The translations under genes and the position numbers were made by a program. DNA of 64,000 bases, taken from positions 17,484,001-17,548,000 of the forward strand of contig JBHGNT010000010.1 in the NCBI GenBank assembly GCA_043228905.1, in the 5' to 3' direction. Source of the stretch: Azolla caroliniana. Taxonomy: Eukaryota; Polypodiophyta. The notes beneath the pieces were generated by a model, which saw nothing but the letters and a program-made list of their open reading frames with translations, was not told the DNA's origin and made no database searches. The first letter of the stretch is position 1, and every line of letters begins with the position of its first letter. Of the stretch, positions 43,601 to 53,080 are shown in pieces.

Positions 43601-44751
43601 AGCACCTGGTATGCCGGTTGAAGAAGAGCCTTTACGGACTGAAGCAGGCTCCCCGGCAATGGTACCGGAAGTTCGACTCCTTCATGACCGACGAAGGGTA
43701 CCTCAAAACGCAGTCCGACCACTGCGTGTTTGTGAAGAAGTTCGAAGGAGGAGATTTTCTAATACTCCTCCTGTACGTGGACGACATGTTGATCGTCGGA
43801 CGGGACCAGGTCAAGATTCGGATGCTGAAGAAGGCTCTTCACCGAACCTTCTCAATGAAGGACTTGGGTCCGGCGAGACAAATACTAGGGATGCACATCA
43901 TCCGGGACCGGAGCAAGAAGCAGTTGTGGCTGTCACAAGAGAAGTACGTGACAAAGGTGCTTCAACGGTTCAACATGTCGGAAGCAAGACCGGTCGGATC
44001 AACCCTACCGGCAAACTGCAAGTTGTCCAGCAAGCAAAGTCCCAAGACAAAGGCTGAAAAGGAGGATATGATGAAAGTGCCGTATGCCTCAGCTGTCGGG
44101 AGCCTGATGTACGCCATGGTGTGTACGAGACCGGACATCGGATACGCAGTCGGAGTGGTGAGCCGGTACATGAGCAATCCCGGCAAAGAGCATTGGAACG
44201 CGGTCAAGTGGATACTTCGATACCTGAAGGGCACGGCAAACGTGTGCCTCCGATTCGGCTCCGGTAAACCCGAACTCGACGGTTTCACCGATTCGGATAT
44301 GTCGGCTGATGGAGATACCAGCCGGTCCACATCAGGGTATGTGATGACGTATGCAGGGGGAGCCGTTTCGTGGCAGTCGAGGCTGCAGAAGACGGTTGCG
44401 TTGTCAACCACGGAGGCGGAGTACATGGCAGCTGTTGAAGCCGGCAAGGAAATAATATGGATGAAGGACTTCATTAGAGAGCTCGGAATCCGGCAGGAGG
44501 AGTACCGACTCTACTGCGATAGTCAGAGTGCCATCCACCTTGCAAAGAACGCGGCCTACCATTCCCGGACGAAACACATCCAGCGTAGATACCACTGGAT
44601 CCGGGAAAGGATAGAAGACAAGGAGTTCGTGCTGACGAAGATCCACACGAACGAGAACGGGTCGGATATGCTGACCAAGGTGCTCACACCCGACAAGCTG
44701 GAAACATGCCGGAAGAGGATCGGGTTGGAGAGACATCCCATGCCGAAGTGA
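40678..44751 (+). CDS. Copia E5 gag-pol polyprotein, intact
   Basis: 1,357 residues; start chosen at MEGGSSGQPGMMVLNAQNYA because the frame upstream runs into LTR and PBS. Gag (UBN2-type: MWKKLSGLYERKNALNRTSL, LPDSWENLV), zinc knuckle CFHCGKPGHFRKNC (about 232), protease WVVDSGASFHLTP (about 320), GAG-pre-integrase LWHKRLCHMSEKGMKRL with CTDCLAGKQ, integrase core with YFVTFIDDHSRKLW (about 527), RADNGGEYRG and ELNGLAERMNRTI, RT with WVFKLKP..RYKARIVVKGF, KTAFLHGDLEEEIYMQQPEGF, LYGLKQAPRQWYRKF and YVDDMLIVG (about 1032), RNase H with FTDSDMSADGDTSRSTSGYV, LYCDSQSAIHLAKN and HWIRERI. All expected catalytic motifs are present, so the element could be autonomous. Confidence 0.95.
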   Translation: MEGGSSGQPGMMVLNAQNYADWKIKMEDLLIVRDLYEPIDRSEIPKGVLESEWKLLNRKAVATIRQYVDVSVLQHVANDTNAYEMWKKLSGLYERKNALNRTSLMRKIVNLKYRDGESMVEHVSTFMGFVNQLAAIKFPLEDAMQAIILMCTLPDSWENLVVTLSTSCTEDNLSLQTVKTSILNEEARRRDKEPASDSKALLTESERGRHWNRSPQRREKSGTRSQSRGRPTCFHCGKPGHFRKNCRHYRKDNGADDTDSKKSPERNGAYRGATDRRGSDRRGQDRKGTTALAASEEEIMLITEEGELNIAGDETTWVVDSGASFHLTPERRYFSSYTAGEHGCVRMGNEGTCRIAGIGDVWLTTPTGCKMLLKNVRHVPEVRLNLISAGRLDDEGYTGSIRNGVMKFSKGSLIVARARKDNTLYLMNARLCPEELNVAADTAGELWHKRLCHMSEKGMKRLAEDNLIPVKHVHLEKCTDCLAGKQNRTSFHSRPPTRRSAPLELVHTDVCQVETKSHGGAQYFVTFIDDHSRKLWTAPLKTKDQVLCVFKELHARVERESGKKLKAIRADNGGEYRGQFQEYCRSKGIRLEFTVPKTPELNGLAERMNRTIMERVRSMLAHAKLPKGFWAEAMSTATYVINRSPSVPLDGDTPQKVWTGKEVSYRHLKVFGCLAYVHVAKDRRGKLDPKTRPCIFLGYGDDEFGYRVWDPVNKKIFRSRDIIFMENKTLADWESEKKMKSSKWTGEDQLYGEQSRPARDRLALEDPAEDGEETEPAEEDENDTGTGPDPEMDSDEEESEEPVTEAPERRYPLRERRAPRRFPEPEHVLLTDEGEPESFEEAKHDTQSRRWLSAMQDEMDSLHENHTYELVELPKGKRALRNKWVFKLKPGDAGNPPRYKARIVVKGFQQKKGVDFDEIFAPVVKMTSIRTVLSIAASMDLEVEQMDVKTAFLHGDLEEEIYMQQPEGFEKKGKEHLVCRLKKSLYGLKQAPRQWYRKFDSFMTDEGYLKTQSDHCVFVKKFEGGDFLILLLYVDDMLIVGRDQVKIRMLKKALHRTFSMKDLGPARQILGMHIIRDRSKKQLWLSQEKYVTKVLQRFNMSEARPVGSTLPANCKLSSKQSPKTKAEKEDMMKVPYASAVGSLMYAMVCTRPDIGYAVGVVSRYMSNPGKEHWNAVKWILRYLKGTANVCLRFGSGKPELDGFTDSDMSADGDTSRSTSGYVMTYAGGAVSWQSRLQKTVALSTTEAEYMAAVEAGKEIIWMKDFIRELGIRQEEYRLYCDSQSAIHLAKNAAYHSRTKHIQRRYHWIRERIEDKEFVLTKIHTNENGSDMLTKVLTPDKLETCRKRIGLERHPMPK

Positions 44752-44761
44752 AGGGGGAGTT

Positions 44762-45518
44762 TGTTGGGATTTCGGTCCCTCCGGATGGGATGTCCGGATG
44801 ATGAAGAGTACCCGGTTACGGAGCCGGATGAAGAGTACCCGGATACGGATCCGGAAGATGAAGAGTACCCGGTTACGGAGCCGGATGAAGAGTACCCGGA
44901 TACGGATCCGGAAGATGAAGACCCCGGTTACGGAGCCGGATGAAGAGTACCCGGATACGGATCCGGATGATGAAGACCCCGGTTACGGAGCCGGATGAAG
45001 AGTACCCGGATACGGATCCGGATGCTGAAGACCCCGGTTACGGAGCCGGATGAAGAGTACCCGGATACGGATCCGGATGCGGGGACATATTTGTGAATAT
45101 GTTTGCTAAGAGCCCTTGTGGCTATATTTGTAAATAGCCCGAAAGTCATATATGTATAAATATGACTTAGGGCAAACAGTTTATGTTGTTGCTTATTTTT
45201 CATGAGAAGTGAGAGCAGCCGAGAGAGAGATAGAGCGCGAGAGAGACGAAGAGGTCGCTGCCTCTGTGTATTGCCGCCGCCTGTGGCGAAGACAGTGAGC
45301 TCAAGGTTGTTGCCTTGTAGCTTCACCAGTGTACATCCCTGTTCATAGTGATGGTTGGAGTTTGAGGACTCCCGTGGTTTTTCCCATTTAGGGTTTTCCA
45401 CGTTAATCCCTGTGTCATCGTGTCTTTCTCTGTATTTCCTATTTTCTGCTACATTGATCCGCGATTAATCGGTTGTGGCCGAGTGAAGAAGGTGAATCCA
45501 AGCGGTGATTTCCTTACA
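44762..45518 (+). repeat. E5 3' LTR
   Basis: Same length (757) and, as far as I can read, the same sequence as 39890-40646, including the minisatellite. Confidence 0.95.
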
Positions 45519-46358
45519 CTGTGCACTCCTGAAGTTTCGACTTCCACGAGATTGCTCCATTGCCGAATTTGAAGCAGTATCCGGTTGTAGATTTCCGACT
45601 GTCTATACAGCCGGCGAAGTCCGAGTCGGTGTAACCGACTACGCCTGAGGTTCGGTTCGGACCGAAAAGAATGCCGTGGTCTTTTGTGCCAGCCAGATAT
45701 CTGAACACATGCTTGACTGCGTTCCAATGCGATCGGCCGGGATTGTGCATAAATCTGCTAACGACTCCTACGGCGTGAGAAATATCAGGCCGTGTCGCGA
45801 CCATCAGGTACATAAGGGAGCCGACTGCCGGTGCATACGGTACCGACTTCATATCTTCCCCCTCCGGACCGGATGTCGGGCAGTCTCGCTGAGAGAGCCG
45901 AAGATTCATAGGGAGCGGGGTTGAAGCAGATTTGGCTGATTGCATGTTGAAGCGTTCTAAGACACGTCGGATATAGTCGGTCTGAGACAGAAAAAGATGT
46001 CGTTTATCGCGATGCCGGACCGAGGTCCTTCATGGCAAACTTCAACCGCAGTTGCCGAATGAGATCGGCAAGGTCGCCCGCGCGGCGTCCAGAAATTAGC
46101 ATGTCGTCCACGTAAATGATGAGGAAGATGGGTGATCCATCTTGAGCTGTGTTGGTGAAGAGACAATGGTCCTCATCGCTTTTTGAGAAGCCGATCGATT
46201 GGATGAAGTCGTCGAACTTCTTGTACCATTGTCGCGTTGCCTGTTTGAGGCCGTATAGACTCTTCCTGAGTCGGCAGACTAGATGTTCTTGGCCAGTCGC
46301 CACGAAGCCTTTTGGCTGCTCCATATAAATTTCCTCGTCAAGATCACCATGGAGGAAG
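45519..46358 (-). pseudogene. E3 reverse transcriptase and start of RNase H
   Basis: Minus strand: MEQPKGFVATGQEHLVCRLR, LYGLKQATRQWYKKFDDFIQ, YVDDMLISGRRAG, then a 32-base deletion at 46018/46019 that shifts the frame (E4 has RHILGMKI there), then VLERFNMQSAKSASTPLPMN, SVPYAPAVGSLMYLMVATRP and GYTDSDFAGCIDSRKSTTGY. Confidence 0.9.
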
Positions 46359-46643
46359 TGTCGAATACATGTGTATAATGGATGTATTCACACTATCCCG
46401 TTTTGGCCATTTATGTAATTAGCATAAAGGGTAGTTGCCCTAAGTCGGTCACTATATATAGTGACCTTGTAACCTCTTTGTGAGGTTGGTTGTTGTATTA
46501 TTTGCTTTATGAAATAAAGACTCTTTTGTGCCTCTCTCTCTCTCTCTCTCTCTGTGCAACGACCTACAATCTCTCATACGCAGGTACTCAGAGAAGAATC
46601 GAATGCTTCTTGATCTTCCGCACAGACGACATTGTCTCCAACA
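46359..46643 (+). repeat. E4 5' LTR
   Basis: TGTCGAATACATG to TCTCCAACA. Palindrome with TATA core at 46447-46466; AATAAAG at 46514 may be the poly(A) signal; (CT)n at 46533-46553. Confidence 0.92.
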
Positions 46644-46645
46644 TC

Positions 46646-46657
46646 TGGTATCAGAGC
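46646..46657 (+). other. E4 primer-binding site
   Basis: TGGTATCAGAGC, two bases after the LTR; initiator tRNA-Met type. Confidence 0.9.
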
Positions 46658-47319
46658 AGAGGTTCGGCCGTCATCACCGCCTGCACAGCATTCGGTTCTT
46701 CACTTCATCACGGCCTGCACAGTATTCGCGTCATTCGAAGAAAGAGAGAAGAAGAACAAAAACGAGGTTTGCACCTCATCGCGTTAGATCCTCTTGCTTG
46801 GAGTAAGCCAACAGGTTGTACTCTGTTCCTTGTGATCGTAACCGCTCGAGGTGAAATCCCCTTGTGCAACATCGACACGATCGTGCTCCACTCGGTTAAA
46901 CGGCATCCGAAGAGGTAATCAAACGCTGCTCGTTGTAACCACTCGGTGCAGATCGGTCTCAAGACAACAACCCCAATTCGTGCTTCATCCGGCTGATCGA
47001 CATTCGAGAGGATCAGTTGGATCTGTCTCTCTCGTCGCTGCAGCCACCCGAAGCAGAATCGGTCCAGATAATCGGTTTCAATAATCGGTATTCGGCACAT
47101 ATATCCGAAGCGAACCGGGCTCACTCCGACTCGGCAACACTCGGGAAGACCAGTCGGTTCTGTCCCTCAAGTTACCGGAGTCAATTCGAGCAAGTTCCGA
47201 AGCCGAACCGACTCGGGTTCAAATCCGACTAGAACGATATCGGGTGAGCCAACCGGCTGCACTCCAACAAGGTTCACAGTCAACTCCGAACCGAGCTTCG
47301 TCAACCGAAACCGAATTTG

Positions 47320-50300
47320 ATGGCATCAACATCCGGCTCGTCAGAAATGAGTCTACGAAAGTTCGATGGATCGAACTTCAACTTCTGGAAGGAGCAAATG
47401 CAGGACTATCTCATAGTCAAGGGACAAATCGATCCCATCGAAAATGAAGAACCTCCAGAAGGATACAAACCAATTGAGTGGCAGAAGCTGGACAGAATCG
47501 TCCGCGCCACGATTCGGATGCACCTATCGGAATCGGTATACTTTACGGTGCAATCGTGTACGACAGCATTCGAACTGTGGAAAACACTGTTGGAAACTTA
47601 CGAAAAGAAGGTCGCCGCAACGAAGATGTTTCTGATCCGGCGCCTCTACAACTTGCAGATGAAAGAATCCGACTCGGTTCAAGCACACCTCAATGAGTAC
47701 GAAAGCATAAGCTCCCAAATCTCGTCACAGGGGACGGCAATCGAGGATGAACTCAGAGCAATGATACTCATGAGCAGCCTTCCCTCATCATGGGAAACTT
47801 TCGTCACAACCGTGTGCAACGCGTCAACCACGGCTGTTAAATACTCCGAAGTCACGAGCGCAATCCTGACCGAAGCAGCTCGGAGAAAGTCTTTCGCCAA
47901 AGACTCAACAGACGACGCTTATGTAGTGCAAGGTTCGACAGACCGATCGAACATACGAGGAAGAGATTCCTCACGGCCGCCGAACAATCAGCGAAGACGG
48001 AGCCAGTCACGGGATAACCGAATCTGCAACTATTGCAAGAAACCCGGACACATCAAAGCCGACTGCCGCGCACTCAAGAACAAGAACAACAAGAAGAGTG
48101 GCCGGCATGAGGAGATCAATTACGTCAGCTTCTCAGCTGATGTGCTACCAGACGACCCGAACATACTATCAATCGAAAATCCAGTCGGCTCAGAAGTTCT
48201 GCTCACGACTGAAGAATCGAGCACATGGCTCTTGGATTCGGGTGCGTCATTTCACGTGACTCCTCATCGATCCCAATTTCGGCAATATACGATCCGTCAC
48301 TCCGACTCAGTTCGGGTCGGCAACTCACAACACTGTGACATCATCGGAATCGGCACAGTAGAGCTCAACCTTGCAGGTGGCTCTACACTTGTACTCCACA
48401 ATGTCCGACATGTACCCGAGCTCTCAAGGCCATTGATCTCAGTCGGACAACTAGATGAAGACGGCATTCGTGCCGGTTTCTCTTCGGGAGGGTGGACACT
48501 CCACAGGGGGAACCTCCTGCTTGCTAGAGGACCTAAGATACACTCCCTGTATCCGTTACATGTTACGCTCAGAGAGGGTAACCTGTTTTTGGTGGATATT
48601 CCTGTGTCATCACTATGGCATCGAAGATTAGGACACCTCAGCAAGGCCGGCATCACGCACCTATCTAGAGCCGGATACATCCCCAAACTCTCCTTCTCCG
48701 ACCATCAATTCTGCGAGCATTGCCAGTATGGCAAACAAGCAGCCGCATCACACCCGACATCAGCCCCAAGAGAAACGAGACCTCTCGATTTGGTCCACTC
48801 GGACGTCTGTGGCCCAATGCCGCATCAGTCTCTTGGCGGTGCCTCTTACTTCGTCACTTTTATTGACGATTCGACTCGAAAGGTGTGGGCTTATCCAATT
48901 CGCACCAAAGATCGGGTCTTCTCGATCTTCACCGGTTGGCTCGCTATGGTAGAAAATCAAACCGACCGAAAGCTGAAATGCTTTCGGACAGACAATGGGG
49001 GAGAGTTTAAATCCGAAGAATTCGTCAAATTCTGCCGACAACGCGGCATCCGACGTGAATTTACGGCACCACACAGTCCGGAGCAAAACGGGATTGCAGA
49101 ACGTATGAATCGGACAATCCAAGAAAGGATAGTTTCCATGCTCCAACACTCCGGACTGTCGGATGGCTTCTGGGCAGAGGCTCTACTCACGGCAGTACAC
49201 ATAATCAATATGTCGCCAAGTAGACCTCTAGGACTTCAAATTCCTCAGGAACTATGGATCGGCAGTAAGCCGAATTACGACAAGCTGAGGATCTTCGGAT
49301 GCGAGGCGTACGCCCTTATTCCGAAAGATGATCGCCGAAAACTTGCACCTCGGTCCAGGAAATGCATTTTCCTTGGATATGGATCCGACGGCGAAATGGG
49401 ATACCGACTCTGGGACCCCGAACGCAGACAAATCGTTCGAAGTTCGGACGTTGTGTTCAACGAGTCGGCTATGAATCCATCAGTCGAAAAACCGATCGAA
49501 GTCCGAAGGGTAACATTTTCCGATGTGCCGACCCTTCAAGAAGGCCCCGCTCTCAACACACGGTCAGCTTCACGGGTAGCTGAACCTTACACTACCGAAT
49601 CGGACAACTCTGACTCGGCACAGCCGAATGATTCGGTTTCGGACCATCCGACCCCGATACCCGATGCGACCAGTCCAATCATACCTCGACGATCCGAGAG
49701 ACTGTCGCAACCTCCGGAGAGGTATTCTCCTGGAATTTTCTTCACCGACGCCGGCGAACCGACGTCTTACGAAGAAGCATCGACATCTGTCGATTCAGCC
49801 ACCTGGCATCTGGCGATGGAGTCGGAAATGCACTCCATTCGGGCAAACAAGACTTGGGATCTGGTTGAATTACCCAGGAACCGACGTGCTCTTCCTTGCA
49901 AGTGGGTTTATCGACTAAAAGAGACGTCTGATTCGACCACCCCAAAGTACAAGGCCAGATTAGTTGCGAAGGGCTTCCGACAAGAATATGGCGTCGACTT
50001 CGACGAGATTTTTTCACCAGTGGTGAAAATGACAACCCTTCGTTTTCTACTCGGCGTAGTGGCAGCCGACAACTTGGAGCTGATTCAGCTAGATGTCAAA
50101 ACAGCCTTCCTCCATGGTGATCTTGAAGAGGAAATTTATATGGAGCAGCCCAAAGGCTTCGTTGCTACTGGCCAAGAACATCTAGTCTGCCGACTCAGGA
50201 AGAGTCTATACGGCCTCAAACAGGCACCACGACAATGGTACAAGAAGTTCGACGACTTCATCCAATCGATCGGCTTCTCCAAAAGCGATGAGGACCATTG

Positions 50301-50804
50301 TCTCTTCACCAATACAGCTCAAGATGGATCACCCATCTTCCTCATCATTTACGTGGACGACATGCTAATTTCTGGACGCCACGCGGGCGAACTTGCCGAT
50401 CTCGTTCGGCAACTGCGGTTGAAGTTTGCCATGAAGGACCTCGGTCCGGCACGACACATCCTTGGCATGAAGATTAGTCGGCATCGCGATAAACGACATC
50501 TTTTTTTGTCTCAGACCGACTATATCGGACGTGTCTTGGAACGCTTCAACATGCAATCAGCCAAATCTGCTTCAACCCCGCTCCCTATGAATCTTCGGCT
50601 CTCTCAGCGAGACTGCCCGACATCCGGTTCGGAGGGGGAAGATATGAAGTCGGTACCGTATGCACCGGCAGTCGGCTCCCTTATGTACCTGATGGTCGCG
50701 ACACGGCCTGATATCTCTCATGCCGTAGGAGTCGTTAGCAGATTTATGCACAATCCTGGCCGATCGCATTGGAACGCAGTCAAGCATGTGTTCAGATATC
50801 TGGC
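47320..50804 (+). CDS. Copia E4 gag-pol polyprotein, 3' end lost in gap
   Basis: 1,161 codons open from MASTSGSSEMSLRKFDGSNF to VKHVFRYLA at the gap. Gag: TAFELWKTLLETYEKKVAAT, LPSSWETFV; zinc knuckle CNYCKKPGHIKADC; protease WLLDSGASFHVTPHRS; LWHRRLGHLSKAGI with CEHCQYGKQ; integrase YFVTFIDDSTRKVW, RTDNGGEFKSEEF, SPEQNGIAERMNRTI; RT KTAFLHGDLEEEIYMEQPKG and YVDDMLISG near 50350. RNase H is missing. No premature stop, so the lost end rather than decay limits it. The leader between PBS and ATG is unusually long (about 660 bases). Confidence 0.92.
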
Positions 50805-50904
50805 NNNNNNNNNNNNNNNNNNNNNNNNNNNNNNNNNNNNNNNNNNNNNNNNNNNNNNNNNNNNNNNNNNNNNNNNNNNNNNNNNNNNNNNNNNNNNNNN
50901 NNNN
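50805..50904. other. Assembly gap (100 N)
   Basis: A run of exactly 100 N, the usual symbol for a gap of unknown size. It cuts E4 within RNase H; the sequence after it shares nothing with the missing ends of E4, E3 or E1. Confidence 0.97.
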
Positions 50905-51144
50905 AGCGACCGTTTTCATATAAGCGCTTAGAACCAAGAACGGGTGAAGTGGGCACACGAGTTTTCCAGCAAGGGGGGGGGGGGGGGGAGGAGGAGGAAA
51001 CAGAGAAAGGAAGAAGAAGAAGAAGAGTCTAGTCTCTGCAATCTATGTATTTGATAACTCAAAGCTTTTCAGCTTTCATCTATTTGTGCAGTATATAGTA
51101 ATTTTCTGTTGTTACTTTCCCACCTCACCTGACACTCTCTCTAC

Positions 51145-51183
<39 letters not shown>

Positions 51184-51341
51184 TCTCTCTCTCTCTCTCA
51201 GTGTCTCTATATCTGTCGGTAGTGTCTCCAAATGCTATGTATGTATGTATGTATGTATGTATGTATATTAGATAGAGAGCCTCTACATTTGTGTGTGTGT
51301 GTGTGTGTGTGAATGCTATATTAGACATACTCACACTCTTG

Positions 51342-51372
<31 letters not shown>

Positions 51373-51750
51373 TGTGTGTGTGATGCTATATTAGAGAAAC
51401 TCTACATTTTTGTGTGTTGCATGTGTCGATGCTATATTAGAGAGACTCTATACTTGTGTGTGGTGTGTGTGTGTGTGTGTGTGTACGTAGTTTGTTCATT
51501 ATTTGGTGTGCCTACATATGTAATCGTCACCGGGGGGGGAGGGGAATGAGCACATGTGCAACACACCAACACGCTTTGTATCGATGCTGCGAAAATGGGT
51601 TGACGATGCCTCTGTTGTTAGTCAGACTTACCACTCATTCAATGTGCACACGAGCAAGCGATTTCTACATTGTAGAGCTAATTTGTCTGTGGAAGAAGGG
51701 GAGGAGGGGGGGGGGGGGGGGGGGGGGGGGCAACCCCTACCCCTCTGATT
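50905..51750. repeat. Microsatellite and homopolymer cluster
   Basis: G runs (50974-50988 and 51697-51730), GAA and CT runs (51149-51199), (ATGT)n 51237-51264, and (GT)n runs at about 51290, 51339, 51365 and 51459. Between the GT runs a short unit GATGCTATATTAGA..ACTCTA recurs four times (51264-51450). Confidence 0.85.
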
Positions 51751-51954
51751 GATGGTGTTTTCTTGTATCTTTTGTAGCTCATTTTTAGGATGGGAAAATG
51801 GATGGACGCGAGGAGACCCAAACTCTCATTCACTACTAGCTCGTGAGGAGGTGATGTTAGGGCACATCTAGTACACAATAGCATCATGGTGCCGAGGTCA
51901 AAGTGGAAAAGGAATAGAAAAAAAGGGAACATTATTTCTACACAAAGTACGAGA

Positions 51955-53080
51955 GTAGTTTCGAACACATGGGCTAAAGACTTTGTGTTGAAATCGAGTG
52001 GGTTGAAAATATTGAAACCTCCCCTTATTCTATGCATGTTGACCACCTATCTATATGCATGTTCACCACTAGGCCATTAAGTGAATTCAATTAACGATAG
52101 GATTGTTGACAAGTAATGCTACAATGATTATCATGTGCATATCCATACAATTGTTGACTAGGATGGATCATTGAGGTGGTGCCAAAGCCTTGAATAATTT
52201 TGGTGATGTGATAGTTGTGAAAAGAGCATTATATGAAGTTTTAGCAAGAATATATGAGTCCTTTAAGGAACCAAATTCCAAGTGTTATGTCACCATCAAG
52301 GATGGCATTCACATCCATTATATGTTACGGACTATGTAGGAGATGATTCTCCTCCCATGTTTGGGTTCAAAAATGGATCGTAATGCACCTTAGTCTATGG
52401 GTTCACACTCAATCTTTGGGCCTTATCTAAAAAGAAGATGGGAGTACCAATTGGAGCTAGAAGGTGCTTATAATGTGCTACCTATACACCTTATTCAAAA
52501 CATATGCTAAAATAAGTGCAAATGATGAAAGACGTGGGAGTGATGGAAATTGAACCAAAGATACTTGAAGTCGTGAAGTTAAGGTAAGACTTATTGTGCT
52601 TAACAAGAAAATTTAATCTTTGGTTGATAAAGGGTGGTCGGGTAATTGAGGAAATATGAGTTTGGTGGAAATAGTTGAATTTCAAGCAAATACTCTTCTT
52701 GGGTTCACTCTACCCAACAATGAACTTATACATATTTTGGTTGACATTGTCAAGTTCTAAGCCAATAACAAAAAACAATACTAAATTAGACACTAAGAAC
52801 TAGAGTATAAGCTTGGTTTTGGAACCCATTAGCCAAAGACTAGTGTTGAGCTCAAATATGTTGACAATATTGAAACTTCTGTATTTAGTATTTATATTAA
52901 CCCTACTTCTATTCATGCTTGCCACCTAGTCTTGATGTATGTTTGTCACTAGTGATTGTTGTGCATTTTTGCCACTTAGCTATCAGGCTAAACGTTGAGA
53001 TCATTCATGTGCAAAACGATCACTACAATAAAATGGTTGATTAGGGTAACACTATCGTGATTATCATGGCGTGTACTGAG
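51955..53080. repeat. Diverged direct repeat pair, LTR-like
   Basis: 51955-52140 and 52812-53080 share GCTAAAGACT..GTGTTGA, GGTTGA.AATATTGAAAC, ATGCATG/CATGCTTG, CCACCTA and a GATTATCATG end. Each contains TGTTGA at the same place, as the start of a Copia LTR would. The 670 bases between hold no coding sequence I can recognise. Confidence 0.45.

Larger units (their letters stand above)
39890..45518 (+). mobile_element. Copia element E5, complete, probably recent
   Basis: 5,629 bases: two 757-base LTRs (39890-40646 and 44762-45518), PBS 40650-40661, a single open polyprotein 40678-44751, polypurine tract AAGGGGGAGT at 44751-44760. A perfect 5-base TSD, CTGTG, lies at 39885-39889 and 45519-45523. 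The encoded frames inside both LTRs are the same and I found no LTR difference. Inserted in the RNase H of E3. Confidence 0.96.
39040..46358 (-). mobile_element. Copia element E3 (5' half missing; carries E5)
   Basis: Minus-strand Copia inserted in E1. The 3' LTR is at 39040-39335, with polypurine tract GGGGGAG beside it. Pol C-terminus 39889-39529, then E5 inserted (39890-45518), then RNase H/RT 46358-45519. At 46358 it stops abruptly at the plus-strand LTR of E4. Integrase, gag and 5' LTR are absent. Same family as E4. Confidence 0.85.
46359..50804 (+). mobile_element. Copia element E4 (5' part, runs into gap)
   Basis: Plus-strand Copia: 5' LTR 46359-46643, PBS 46646-46657, long leader, gag-pol 47320 to the N run at 50805. 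Left flank GGAAG (46354-46358) is E3 RT read backwards, so E4 seems to sit in E3 in opposite orientation; the right end needed to prove this is not in the window. Confidence 0.88.
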
